A program made the position numbers and the translations under genes. The notes under the pieces were generated by a model that saw nothing but the letters and a program-made list of their open reading frames with translations, was not told the DNA's origin and made no database searches. A stretch of 64,000 bases of DNA from Streptomyces sp. NBC_00258 (GTDB lineage: Bacteria; Actinomycetota; Actinomycetes; Streptomycetales; Streptomycetaceae). Positions 25,214 through 34,042 of the stretch are shown here, piece by piece (position 1 is the first letter of the stretch; every line of letters starts with the position of its first letter). The stretch lies in the NCBI RefSeq assembly GCF_036182465.1, contig NZ_CP108081.1, forward strand, positions 8,184,001-8,248,000, written 5' to 3'.

Positions 25214-25599
25214 GAGACCGGGGTGGCCTCCGGGGAGCCCGGGACGGGCTCGGCCGGGCCTTCGGACCCACCGGACCCAGCGGATCCACCGGGTGACCAG
25301 GAGAGCTTGACGACGAGATGGCCCTCGACCGCGCTCCTGGCGATCAACGCGCCCGCCTCCGCGGTCAGTTTGACCCCGAACTCGATCTCCACGTTGTCGG
25401 GCTTCAGCGAGCCGTCCCGGAAGACGCGGAGCGCCGACTCGGCGGCCGCCCGCACCCCGTCCAGGGAGCCCTCGAACGTACGGGCCGCCTGGACCGTGCC
25501 GTCCGCGCGCGCGACCAGCCGGGAGCCGGACTCGTCCTCGACGCCTTCGACGACGATCACGGCACCGTCGTCGGTCTTGAACTCCACTAAACCGTCCAT
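25210..25599 (-). CDS. Trypco1-like protein (CU044_2847 type)
   Basis: 129 residues. It opens with a small beta-rich domain: VEFKTDDGAVIVVEGVED, then a helix GSLDGVRAAAESALRVFRD and the strand motif VEIEFGVKLTAEAGALIARSAVEGHLVVKLSW. The C terminus is a Gly/Ser/Pro/Glu tail. This is the small domain found next to or fused with trypsin-like proteases in vWA-MoxR-VMAP loci (trypsin-co-occurring domain). ATGA overlap with the protease gene suggests co-translation and direct partnership. First gene of the operon. A start a few codons downstream (GTG) is possible. Confidence 0.8.
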   Translation of the reverse strand: MDGLVEFKTDDGAVIVVEGVEDESGSRLVARADGTVQAARTFEGSLDGVRAAAESALRVFRDGSLKPDNVEIEFGVKLTAEAGALIARSAVEGHLVVKLSWSPGGSAGSGGSEGPAEPVPGSPEATPVS

Positions 25600-25656
25600 G
25601 CTGTGGCAGAACCCCCGTTGTCCGTGACTGCTGACCCACCCATTGTCACGGACGGT

Positions 25657-25734
25657 ACTTGGCGGTGTCGCGGTTTCCACAGGTCGTTCACCGGCTCTCT
25701 GGCGGAAAACCGCCAGGGCAGCTTTCCGCCAAGT
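25657..25734. promoter_or_regulatory. nested inverted repeats in the divergent promoter region
   Basis: ACTTGGCGG (25657-25665) pairs with CCGCCAAGT (25726-25734). Inside lies the perfect palindrome CTGGCGG-AAAA-CCGCCAG (25699-25716). They sit between the Trypco1 start and the divergent subtilase start, so one regulator could control both the conflict-type operon and the protease. Confidence 0.6.
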
Positions 25735-25852
25735 CCGGTCGGCGCCGCCGCAACACCGGCCCCCCGAGACTCTTCGCAGCACCCGGGCTCCACCCCGGTC
25801 CGAGAACGAACCCCGAAGAACCCGCGAAGAATCCGAGAAGAGAGAGGTACGG

Positions 25853-28800
25853 ATGACCAGAGGATCCGCGAGACGTGGAGCGGCGCTCGCGTCGGCCGGG
25901 CTCGTGCTCGCGCTGCTGCCCACGGGCGGGGCCGAGGCACAGGACGCCGAGGCACGGGACACCGGAACCCAGGCCCGTACCCGCGCCGCCTCCGCCGCCC
26001 GCACGGTCACCCTCGTCACCGGAGACAAGGTGACCGTCACCGACCTCGGCGGCGGCCGGAAGACGGTCACCGTCGAACGGCCGCGGGGCGCCACCGGAGC
26101 CGTCCGTACGCAGACGGTGAACGGCGCCGTCACCGTCGTACCGGACGAGGCGCTGCCCTATCTGCGGGCGGGCACCCTCGACCAACGGCTGTTCGACGTC
26201 GGCGAGTTGATACGGCAGGGCCTCACGGACGGCAGGACCGGCGAACTGCCGCTGATCGTCACGTACGAGAAGGGCGCGCGTGTGGCGACTCCGCGCGGCG
26301 CCGAGAGGACGCGCGGGCTGCCCAGCGTCCACGGGGCGGCTGTCGACGCCGGCAAGGGGCGGACGTTCTGGCGGGCGCTGACCCGGCAGGACGGGATCGA
26401 CAAGGTCTGGCTCGACGGGCGGGTCAGCGCCGACATGGCCGAAAGCAATGCCCAGATCGGTACGCCGGAGGCGTGGGAGGCGGGGCTGACCGGCAGGGGC
26501 GTCACGGTCGCCGTGCTGGACACGGGGGTGGACGTCGGCCATCCCGATCTCGACGGGCGGGTCTCCACCACCAGGAGTTTCATCGAGGGCGAGGAGGTCG
26601 CCGACCGCAACGGCCATGGCACGCACGTCACTTCGACCGTCGGCGGCAGCGGCGCCGCGTCCGACGGCAAGGAGAAGGGCGTCGCGCCCGGCGCCACGCT
26701 CGCGGTCGGGAAGGTCCTCAGCGATCAGGGCTCGGGCAGCGAGTCGCAGATCATCGCGGGCATGGAGTGGGCCGCGCGGGACGTCGGCGCCGAGGTCGTC
26801 TCGATGAGCCTCGGCTCGACCGAGCCCAGCGACGGCACCGACCCCATGGCCCAGGCCGTCGAGACCCTCTCGAAGGAGACCGGCGCCCTCTTCGTCGTCG
26901 CCGCGGGCAACACCGGCGCCCCCTCCTCCATCGGCTCACCGGGCGCCGCCGACTCCGCGCTGACCGTCGGCGCGGTCGACTCCGCCGACCAGGCCGCCTA
27001 CTTCACCAGCGCGGGTCCGCGGCACGGCGACAACGCCCTGAAGCCCGACCTGTCCGCCCCGGGCGTCGACATCCTCGCGGCCCGCTCCCGTCTCGCGGCC
27101 GGCAGCGGCGACTACACCGCCATGAGCGGTACGTCGATGGCGACACCCCATGTCGCGGGCGTCGCCGCACTCCTCGCCGAGCGGCACCCCGACTGGACCG
27201 GCGCGCAGCTCAAGAACGCGCTGATGTCGACGTCGAAGCAACTCGACGCGTCCGCCTATGTGTTGGGGGCCGGGCGAGTGAGCGTGCCGGAGGCCGTGAA
27301 GTCCGACGTCACCGCCACGGGAAGCGCCGACCTCGGCTTCCACCGCTGGCCCTACGAGTCGAACGAGCCGGTCACCAGGACCGTCACCTACACCAACTCC
27401 TCCGACACGGCCGTCGAGTTGAGCCTCTCCGTACGGGGAGCGCCCGACGGGGTCGCGACGCTCGCCGACTCCACGCTGACCGTGCCCGCGCACGGGACGG
27501 CCTCCACGACCGTGACCGGGGATGGCGACAAGGCTCCGGTGGGCAACACCAGCGGGCAGATCGTGGCCTCGGCCGCGGACGGAACGACCATCGCGCACAC
27601 GGCCTTCGGTCTGGTCAAGGAGGAGGAGCGGTACACGCTCACCGTCCACGTCAAGGACCGTGCCGGGGACGCGACCGCCGCCGGCCTCGTCGTGCAGCGA
27701 CTCGCCGAGGGCGTCGACCCCTTCCCGGCCCCGGTCGGCGACTCCGGCACCGTGGAACTGAGGCTGAAGCCCGGCACGTACAGCCTGAACACCTTCCTCG
27801 ACGTACGCGGCAGACGTGGCGCCGACTCGCTCGGGCTCGGTTTCCTCGCCGCACCCGAGATCGACCTCGACCGGGACCGGGAAATCACCCTGGACGGCAG
27901 GAAGTTGAGGGAGGTCGCGGCCCGTGTCGACCGGCGGACCGAGACCCGGCAGCTCCTCATGGAGTACGACCGCGCGGCGAACGGCTCGGACCTGTTCGGA
28001 GCGGTCCAGGTGCCGGTCAAGTACGACAGCGTCTTCGCGGCACCCACGGCGAAGGTGACGAAGGGCAGCTTCGAGTACCGGACCGTGTGGCGGCTCGGGA
28101 AACCGATGCTGGAGGTGAAGGGGGTCGGGGAGGCCGTCGTCCAGCCCGGGAGCACGCTCGTCGAGGGGCGCCGCAAGCTGCCGCTCGTCGATGTCGGAAC
28201 CGGGGAGTACGGCGGAAGGGACGTACGCGGCAAGGCCGTTCTCGTCCGGATGCGCGAGGGGGCGGAGCCCGCCGAGATCGCGCAGGCCGCCCAGGACGCG
28301 GGCGCCGAGGCTCTGTTCGTCACGGACGACGTGCCCGGACGGCTCAACGCCTGGTTCGGCACCGACGACAACGCCGACCGGCCGATCCAGATCGCCACGG
28401 TGAACACGGCGGATGCCGCCCGACTGCGTTCGGCCCGGAAGGCCGAGACGAACGGGACGCGCAACACGCCCTACACGTACGACCTTTCGGAAGGGCATCG
28501 CGGGAGCATCCCGGCACGGGACCTGACGTACGAGCCCTCGCGCGGTCAACTCGCCGTGCTGGACACCAGGTTCCATGCCGTGAAGCCCGTGTCCGGCAGC
28601 GAGTTCCGGTACTCGCTCACCGACGACTCCTTCCCCATCGGCATCGGCTTCCAGGAGCGGATCGACTTCCCGGCCGAGCGCACCGAGTACGTGTCGACCG
28701 GACCCGGCCAGCTGTGGCACGAGTCCGTCAACGTCGGTGCCGGGGACCTGGAGGAGCGCAGCGGGCTCGTCCGCTATCGCGGGGGCACGCATCCGGACCT

Positions 28801-29536
28801 CGACTGGTTCCGGCCGGTCTGGCATCCGTGGCTCGGCACCGGGCTCGGCTGGGGGCAGCAACGGGCGGGCGGCCAGCTGCAGTTCAACACCCCGGGCTGG
28901 GCCGACTCCGGGCCCGACCACACCGGCTTCGGCAACGTGTGGAGCGACGAGACCGGCATGACCCAGTTCACCGAGGTGTATCTCGACGGGGAACTGGTCG
29001 ACCGGCGGATGAGCTCCGGCGCCTATGTCTCGGAAGCCCCCGCGGACGAGCACACGTACAAGGTCGTCACGGACACGACGCTGGACGCGGACCGCTGGAA
29101 GCTCTCCACCAAGGGCCACTCCGAGTGGACGTTCCGGTCGGCGGCCACACCCGAGGACCGCTGGACCGTACTGCCGCTGCTCAACCTCGGCTTCGACGTC
29201 GACACGGACCTCGCGGGGAACGTGCGGGGCGGGAGCCGGCTGCCGGTGGGGATCCACTCCTCGTACGTGGCGGGCGCGACGGACACCGGCACCACCGGGA
29301 CCATCGGCGGCGGGAAGCTCGAAGTCTCCTACGACGACGGGAAGTCTTGGCGGACGGTACGGCTGTCCGACTCGGGCTCTGGCTCCGGATCCGGTTCTGG
29401 CTCGGGTGAGGTCGCCTGGAAGGGGACGGTCACCGTGCCGCGCGACGCGGAGTACGTGTCTCTGCGGGCCTCGGCGAGCGACGACCGGGGTGGTTCGGTG
29501 ACGCAGGAGATCGTCCGGGCGGTGGGCGTGCGGTAG
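25853..29536 (+). CDS. secreted S8 subtilisin-family protease with PA domain
   Basis: 1227 residues. A Sec signal peptide (about 1-29, AALASAGLVLALLPTGGAEA) and a prodomain precede the catalytic domain: Asp223 in VAVLDTGVDVGHPDLDG, His255 in NGHGTHVTS, Ser428 in SGTSMATPHVAGVAALL. Further on are beta-sandwich regions, a PA-like insertion around residues 790-870, and a large C-terminal domain. A Ser-Gly repeat precedes the last 40 residues. An extracellular protease, probably self-processed. GAGAGG before the ATG at 25853 fixes the start; the frame is open further upstream but runs through the promoter region. It is divergent from the conflict-type operon. Confidence 0.92.
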   Translation: MTRGSARRGAALASAGLVLALLPTGGAEAQDAEARDTGTQARTRAASAARTVTLVTGDKVTVTDLGGGRKTVTVERPRGATGAVRTQTVNGAVTVVPDEALPYLRAGTLDQRLFDVGELIRQGLTDGRTGELPLIVTYEKGARVATPRGAERTRGLPSVHGAAVDAGKGRTFWRALTRQDGIDKVWLDGRVSADMAESNAQIGTPEAWEAGLTGRGVTVAVLDTGVDVGHPDLDGRVSTTRSFIEGEEVADRNGHGTHVTSTVGGSGAASDGKEKGVAPGATLAVGKVLSDQGSGSESQIIAGMEWAARDVGAEVVSMSLGSTEPSDGTDPMAQAVETLSKETGALFVVAAGNTGAPSSIGSPGAADSALTVGAVDSADQAAYFTSAGPRHGDNALKPDLSAPGVDILAARSRLAAGSGDYTAMSGTSMATPHVAGVAALLAERHPDWTGAQLKNALMSTSKQLDASAYVLGAGRVSVPEAVKSDVTATGSADLGFHRWPYESNEPVTRTVTYTNSSDTAVELSLSVRGAPDGVATLADSTLTVPAHGTASTTVTGDGDKAPVGNTSGQIVASAADGTTIAHTAFGLVKEEERYTLTVHVKDRAGDATAAGLVVQRLAEGVDPFPAPVGDSGTVELRLKPGTYSLNTFLDVRGRRGADSLGLGFLAAPEIDLDRDREITLDGRKLREVAARVDRRTETRQLLMEYDRAANGSDLFGAVQVPVKYDSVFAAPTAKVTKGSFEYRTVWRLGKPMLEVKGVGEAVVQPGSTLVEGRRKLPLVDVGTGEYGGRDVRGKAVLVRMREGAEPAEIAQAAQDAGAEALFVTDDVPGRLNAWFGTDDNADRPIQIATVNTADAARLRSARKAETNGTRNTPYTYDLSEGHRGSIPARDLTYEPSRGQLAVLDTRFHAVKPVSGSEFRYSLTDDSFPIGIGFQERIDFPAERTEYVSTGPGQLWHESVNVGAGDLEERSGLVRYRGGTHPDLDWFRPVWHPWLGTGLGWGQQRAGGQLQFNTPGWADSGPDHTGFGNVWSDETGMTQFTEVYLDGELVDRRMSSGAYVSEAPADEHTYKVVTDTTLDADRWKLSTKGHSEWTFRSAATPEDRWTVLPLLNLGFDVDTDLAGNVRGGSRLPVGIHSSYVAGATDTGTTGTIGGGKLEVSYDDGKSWRTVRLSDSGSGSGSGSGSGEVAWKGTVTVPRDAEYVSLRASASDDRGGSVTQEIVRAVGVR

Positions 29537-29564
29537 GAACCGCACGGACCGTACGGGCGCGGAC

Positions 29565-29599
29565 GGCGCCGCCTCCCCCTGGGGCCGGGAGGCGGCGCC
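29565..29599. terminator. terminator after the subtilase gene
   Basis: Perfect 13-bp stem GGCGCCGCCTCCC/GGGAGGCGGCGCC with a 9-base loop, between the convergent subtilase and carboxyltransferase genes. Confidence 0.85.
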
Positions 29600-29620
29600 T
29601 TCGTGCTTGGAACGGGTCTG

Positions 29621-31015
29621 CTACGAGGGGGATTTCACTGGCTTCACGATTCCGCGTACGACACCGAGGTCCACCAGGTCCTGCGGCCGGATGCGGAGCT
29701 GGTCCGCCGTGGCCCGTACCTCCTCCGGTGGCCGCTTGAGGATGGCGGCCGCGAGCTCGGGGGCGATGACGGAGAAGTAACTGTCCGGTGTGGCCCACGT
29801 GTTGTCCGGTGAGGCGAGGGCCAGCGCGCCCCCCGAGCCGCCCTCGCCGATCAGCAGCGTGGTGACAGGCGTCCGCGCGGCGGCCACGGCTCCGAACACG
29901 TCCGCGATCGCCGCGCCCGAGCCCTGCCGTTCCGCCTCCGCGTCGTTGGCGGCACCCGGGGTGTCCACCAACGTCAGTACGGGGATACGGAGTCGGTCCG
30001 CGAGCCGGATCAGCCGGGCGGCGGTGCGGTAGCCGGCGGGGCGGGTGGCGGTGCCGGTCTGGACGGCGTAGGCCACGGTACGGCCGCCGTCCTTCAGTAC
30101 GCCGAATCCGCAGAGCATCCCGTCGTCCGTGCCGCCGCAGCGGTCACCGCTGATCGCCGCACGACGGGCGAGGTGTGCGTCCAAGTAGGCGGTGGCGCGG
30201 GGGCGTTGCGCGGAGCGGGCGTTGCCCACGGCCTCCCAGCCGGTGGCCGGCAGGTCGGTGTCGGCCAGGGCGGGCGGGGGTGGGGCCGGTTCGGCCGACG
30301 GGCGGCTCAGCAGGTGCAGCCACAGCCCCAGCAGCTCGGGCAACTCCGCCGGTGGCACCACCGCGTCGACCGCTCCCGCCGCCAGCTGCGCCTCGGCCGT
30401 GTAGGCCGCCGGGTCGGCATCGGGCGGACGGACGCGCGAGCCCGCGAAGCCCACCTGGGCGCCAGGGAGGGCGAGGACGACATCGGCGCCCGCGCCCAGA
30501 GTGGCCCAGCCGCCGCCGGTCGTCGGGTCGCGCAGGACCGCGATCTGCGGCAGCCCCGCCTCGCGGGTGAGCGTCGACTGCCGTGCCACGCGCTGGAGTT
30601 GGACCAGCGCGCGCATACCCTCCTGCATACGGCTGCCGCCCGTGGCGACGAGGGAGACGACCGGGAGCCGGTGCTCACGCGCGTACGCGTAGGCCGCCTC
30701 CAGCCGGTCACCCGTACGCTCGCCCAGCGATCCGCCGAGGAAGCCGAACTCGAAGGAGATCAGCACCGTGGCCGTCCTGCCGATCTCCGCCGTACCGCAG
30801 ACGACCGACTCCTCCTCACCCGTGCGGGCGGCGGCGCGGGCGCGCGAGTCCTCGTAACCCTGCCAGGACAGGGGCCCGTCCGGCCCGTACTCCCTTACAG
30901 GGCCCACGTGGCCTACTTGGCTTACGGGGTCTCCGGGCCCGGTCAGTTCGGTGAACCCGGGCGTGACCAGGTCGATCGCCTCGCGGGCCGTGTACCGCGG
31001 CACGGCCTCAGTCAT
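29621..31015 (-). CDS. fused AccD/AccA-like carboxyltransferase (possible malonyl-CoA decarboxylase-type)
   Basis: 464 residues with two crotonase-fold carboxyltransferase halves. The N half carries VSLVATGGSRMQEGMRAL and TTGGGWATLGAGADVVLALP (AccD/MdcD-like, without a zinc ribbon). The C half has VLTLVDTPGAANDAEAERQG and IGEGGSGGALALASPDNTW (AccA/MdcE-like). It overlaps matB by eight bases and follows matC, so it acts on malonyl-CoA or a related acyl-CoA. Annotation as acetyl-CoA carboxylase is the default. However, MdcD/MdcE of malonate decarboxylase share this fold, and no biotin carboxylase or biotin carrier is encoded here. I infer a malonyl-CoA decarboxylating role more than a carboxylase. 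Confidence 0.8.
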   Translation of the reverse strand: MTEAVPRYTAREAIDLVTPGFTELTGPGDPVSQVGHVGPVREYGPDGPLSWQGYEDSRARAAARTGEEESVVCGTAEIGRTATVLISFEFGFLGGSLGERTGDRLEAAYAYAREHRLPVVSLVATGGSRMQEGMRALVQLQRVARQSTLTREAGLPQIAVLRDPTTGGGWATLGAGADVVLALPGAQVGFAGSRVRPPDADPAAYTAEAQLAAGAVDAVVPPAELPELLGLWLHLLSRPSAEPAPPPPALADTDLPATGWEAVGNARSAQRPRATAYLDAHLARRAAISGDRCGGTDDGMLCGFGVLKDGGRTVAYAVQTGTATRPAGYRTAARLIRLADRLRIPVLTLVDTPGAANDAEAERQGSGAAIADVFGAVAAARTPVTTLLIGEGGSGGALALASPDNTWATPDSYFSVIAPELAAAILKRPPEEVRATADQLRIRPQDLVDLGVVRGIVKPVKSPS

Positions 31016-32519
31016 GGGTCAGCGCACGCTTCATGATCTTGCCCATGTCGTTGCGGGGCAGCGCGTCGATGTGGTGGACGACGCGGGGCCGCTTGTGGGG
31101 CGCGAGCCGGCGGGCCACGTGGTCCGCCAACTCGTCGACGGAAGGCGGTGATTGTGGATCCGCGGGCACGATCCACGCCACGATCCGCTCGCCCAGGTCG
31201 GCGTCCGGTTCGCCGGTGACCGCGGCCTCGCGTACACCCGGATGTTCCAGAAGGGCGTTCTCGATCTCGCCCGCCCCGATCTTGTAACCGCCGCTCTTGA
31301 TCAGATCGGTGGCCTTCCGGCCGACGATGCGTACGTATCCGTCGGGGTCGCGCACCGCCATGTCGCCGGTGCGGAACCAGCCGTCCTCGGTGAAGGCCGC
31401 CGCGGTCGCCTCGGGGCGGTTCAGGTACTCGGTGAAGAGATTCGGTCCGCGGACCTGGATCTCACCGACGGTCTCCCCGTCGTACGCCTCTACGGCCGTC
31501 GTCCCGTCCTCCTCCGTCAGCCGCAGTTCGACGCCCGGCAGCGGGACGCCGACCGTGCCCGCGCGGGGCTCACCGTCGGCGCGGACGCTGGTGTTCATGA
31601 GGGTCTCCGTCATCCCGTACCGCTCGATGACGCGTCGCCCGGTCGCCTCCGCGATCCGCTCGTGGTCGTGCACGGGCAGGGCCGCCGACCCCGACACGAG
31701 CAGCCGCGCCCTGGCCAGGGCCTTCGCGAGCGCGGGGTCGTCGGGCAGGGTCTCCGCGATCCGGTGGTACATCGTCGGCACCCCGAACAGCATGGTGGCG
31801 CCCTCGCTCAACTCCCTTGTCACGCCCGCCGTTTCGAAACGGCCGAGGTGCCGTACGGATCCGCCGCGGCGCAGCGGGCCGAGGATGCCCAGGATCAGGC
31901 CGTGCACGTGGAAGAGGGGGAGACCGTGCACGAGGACGTCGTCACCGGTCCACTGCCAGGCGTCCGCGAGGGCATCGAGGGTGGTGGCGACGGCCCGGCG
32001 GGGGATGACGGCGCCCTTCGGGGGGCCGGTGGTGCCGGAGGTGTAGACGACGAGGGCGGGGGTTTCGGGGGTGAGGCCCGAGGGTCCGACGGTGGCGGGG
32101 GCGCCGGTGGCAGGAGACGCCGCCCCCGTGCCGCGTACGTCGATGTCGACGCGTTCCAACGCGGCCAGTGCGGGCGGGAGTTGGGTGCCCGGCGCCGCGA
32201 GCACCAGCGTCGGGGCGCTGTCCGAGACGATGTGCCCCAGCTCGCTCTCGCCCGACTTCGGGTTGAGCGGTACGGCGGGGACGCCGGCCAGCAGCGCGGC
32301 GACCACGGCGACGGCGGTCTCCAGGGTGGGCGTGGCCCACACGGCGATCCGGCCCGCCTCCGCGACGCGGGCGGCGAGGGGGGAGGCGGTGGCCGCGAGC
32401 TCGCCGTAGGTCAGGGAGCGGTCACCGAAGCGCAGGGCGGGCCGTTGCGCGCCGGGGCCGTCCGGGTCCGCCTGGGCCTCGGTCAGGGCCGGGAAGAGAG
32501 CCGGGAAGTGAGGGGACAC
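31008..32519 (-). CDS. matB: malonyl-CoA synthetase MatB
   Basis: 503-residue acyl-CoA synthetase of the ANL family that activates malonate, and often methylmalonate, to the CoA thioester with ATP. The P-loop is VVYTSGTTGPPKGAVIP. ERYGMTET forms the adenylate pocket, GWFRTGDMAV holds the ribose Asp, and the C-terminal catalytic Lys lies in PRNDMGKIMKRAL. The DLIKSGGYKIGAGEIE hinge is typical of MatB/malonyl-CoA synthetases. It sits between a MatC-type carrier and a carboxyltransferase. The GTG at 32519 has AAGGAG eight bases upstream. In polyketide producers this enzyme also supplies extender units. Confidence 0.9.
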   Translation of the reverse strand: MSPHFPALFPALTEAQADPDGPGAQRPALRFGDRSLTYGELAATASPLAARVAEAGRIAVWATPTLETAVAVVAALLAGVPAVPLNPKSGESELGHIVSDSAPTLVLAAPGTQLPPALAALERVDIDVRGTGAASPATGAPATVGPSGLTPETPALVVYTSGTTGPPKGAVIPRRAVATTLDALADAWQWTGDDVLVHGLPLFHVHGLILGILGPLRRGGSVRHLGRFETAGVTRELSEGATMLFGVPTMYHRIAETLPDDPALAKALARARLLVSGSAALPVHDHERIAEATGRRVIERYGMTETLMNTSVRADGEPRAGTVGVPLPGVELRLTEEDGTTAVEAYDGETVGEIQVRGPNLFTEYLNRPEATAAAFTEDGWFRTGDMAVRDPDGYVRIVGRKATDLIKSGGYKIGAGEIENALLEHPGVREAAVTGEPDADLGERIVAWIVPADPQSPPSVDELADHVARRLAPHKRPRVVHHIDALPRNDMGKIMKRALTHD

Positions 32520-32580
32520 GCGTCGTACTCCTTAGTCGTTCGTCGAAGGCCGCCCGTCGGAACGGCCGGCGCGGCCGGTG

Positions 32581-33984
32581 TCACCCCCAGCCGGGGACCA
32601 CCAGGGCGAGCCACACCACCGCGGGGACCACGGCCACCACGATCCCTCCGTACACCATCAGCTGCCGGAAGAAACGCTCCCGGTCGACGCCGGGTGCCGC
32701 CGCGAGCACCAGCGCGCCGTTCGTCGAGAACGGGCTCACGTCCACCACCGTCGCCGACACCGCGAGCGCCGCCACCATGCCGACCGCCCCGATCTCGCCC
32801 TGCGCCAGGAACGGCACCGCCAGCGGGATCAGCGCCCCCATGATGCCGACGGACGAGGCGAACGCGGAGACCAGCGCGCCGATGTAGCAGAGGAGGACGG
32901 CGGACAGCAGCGGGATGCCGATGTCGCTGACGCCCTCGCCCGCCCAGTCGATCGTGCCCATCTCGTCCAGGACGCCGACGTACGTCAGCACACCGCAGAT
33001 CAGCAGGACCGTCGGCCAGGCGATCTGGGAGACGGCGTTGCGGCTGTCCTCCGGCCAGCAGGTGCTGAGCAGGACGGCGAGGGTGATGGAGGTGAGGCCG
33101 GCGTCCAGGTCGAAGGCGAGCACGGCGACGACCAGGGCGACGAGAGCGGCGAGGGTGGCCATACGGGCGGGGTTGAGCCGCGTGGTGTCGTCCTCGGGCT
33201 CTTCTTCCCGGTCCTGGGGCGCGCCCTTCGCGTCGGCGTCGGCGTCGACGACGGTGCTGGTGCCGGCGCCCGCGCTCTTCGGCCCCGACGTCGGCCCCGA
33301 AGCCGACCCGGAAACCGACGCCGATGCCGGTCCGGACGCCGAGACCGAGGTCCCTTCCGCGGCGGCCCCGTCGCCGTCGTTCCGCAGCTTCAGCCCGCCG
33401 AACAGCACGAACACCACCCCCGCGATCACGAGGTTGACGACGAGCGAGGCGAGGAACAGGGCGATCTCGTTGCCGGGCAGCTTCTCGCGCTCGACGATGC
33501 CGTTGACGATCGTCCCGTAGATGCTGATCGGGGAGAAGCCGCCGCCCTGCGCGCCGTGCACCACCATCGCGCCCATCAGCAGCGGGCTGATCTGATAGCG
33601 CGCGGCGAAACTCAGCGCGATGGGCGCCACGATGGCGACGGCGGCCGGGCTGACCGCGCCGATCGCGGTGAGCGCGCCCGTCAGCACGAACATCACCCAC
33701 GGGATCAGCACGACCCGCCCGCGCACGAGCCGGATCGAGGCGTGCACCAGCCAGTCGGTGGTGCCGTTGGCGCGGGCGATCGCGAACAGATAGGTGACAC
33801 CGACGAGTACGACGAAGAGGTCGCCGGGGAATCCGGCGAAGATCTTGTCGGCGTCGAAGTCCGCGACCAGTTCGCCGACTCCGTAGGCGGCGGCGAAGGC
33901 GAGGGCGCCCATGTTGATGGAGCGGGTGGTGGCGATCACGAACACCACGACGAGCACAAGGATCGAGATCAGTTCGGCGGACAT
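32581..33984 (-). CDS. matC: MatC-type dicarboxylate (malonate) carrier
   Basis: 467 residues of the ion-transporter superfamily, starting with a MatC-like N terminus (ELISILVLVVVFVIATTRSINMG). About 11-12 membrane helices are visible in two halves. The signature loops are GAVSPAAVAIVAPIALSFA and, in the second half, ATVVDVSPFSTNGALV. The halves are joined by a roughly 75-residue Ser/Gly/Ala/Pro-then-acidic linker (about 200-275), which is unusually long. Proposed role: uptake of malonate feeding MatB. The ATG at 33984 has GGGAG upstream; the open frame before it is promoter sequence. Confidence 0.8.
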   Translation of the reverse strand: MSAELISILVLVVVFVIATTRSINMGALAFAAAYGVGELVADFDADKIFAGFPGDLFVVLVGVTYLFAIARANGTTDWLVHASIRLVRGRVVLIPWVMFVLTGALTAIGAVSPAAVAIVAPIALSFAARYQISPLLMGAMVVHGAQGGGFSPISIYGTIVNGIVEREKLPGNEIALFLASLVVNLVIAGVVFVLFGGLKLRNDGDGAAAEGTSVSASGPASASVSGSASGPTSGPKSAGAGTSTVVDADADAKGAPQDREEEPEDDTTRLNPARMATLAALVALVVAVLAFDLDAGLTSITLAVLLSTCWPEDSRNAVSQIAWPTVLLICGVLTYVGVLDEMGTIDWAGEGVSDIGIPLLSAVLLCYIGALVSAFASSVGIMGALIPLAVPFLAQGEIGAVGMVAALAVSATVVDVSPFSTNGALVLAAAPGVDRERFFRQLMVYGGIVVAVVPAVVWLALVVPGWG

Positions 33985-34042
33985 ACGGGCTCCCGTCTTT
34001 GGGTCCCTTGTCGAGCGGGTGCTGAGCAGGGTGGCTGATTGG

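Noticed and set aside
25603..29409. A very long open frame (over 1200 codons) overlapping the subtilase gene in another frame
   Set aside because: It is the GC-rich shadow of the subtilase: Arg-dominated, no domain, no ribosome site. The subtilase frame has a signal peptide and all catalytic motifs.
25853..29536. Subtilase considered as the effector of the vWA-MoxR-VMAP system
   Set aside because: It has a signal peptide and so acts outside the cell, and it is on the opposite strand. The intracellular trypsin is the better effector. Only shared regulation is kept as a finding.
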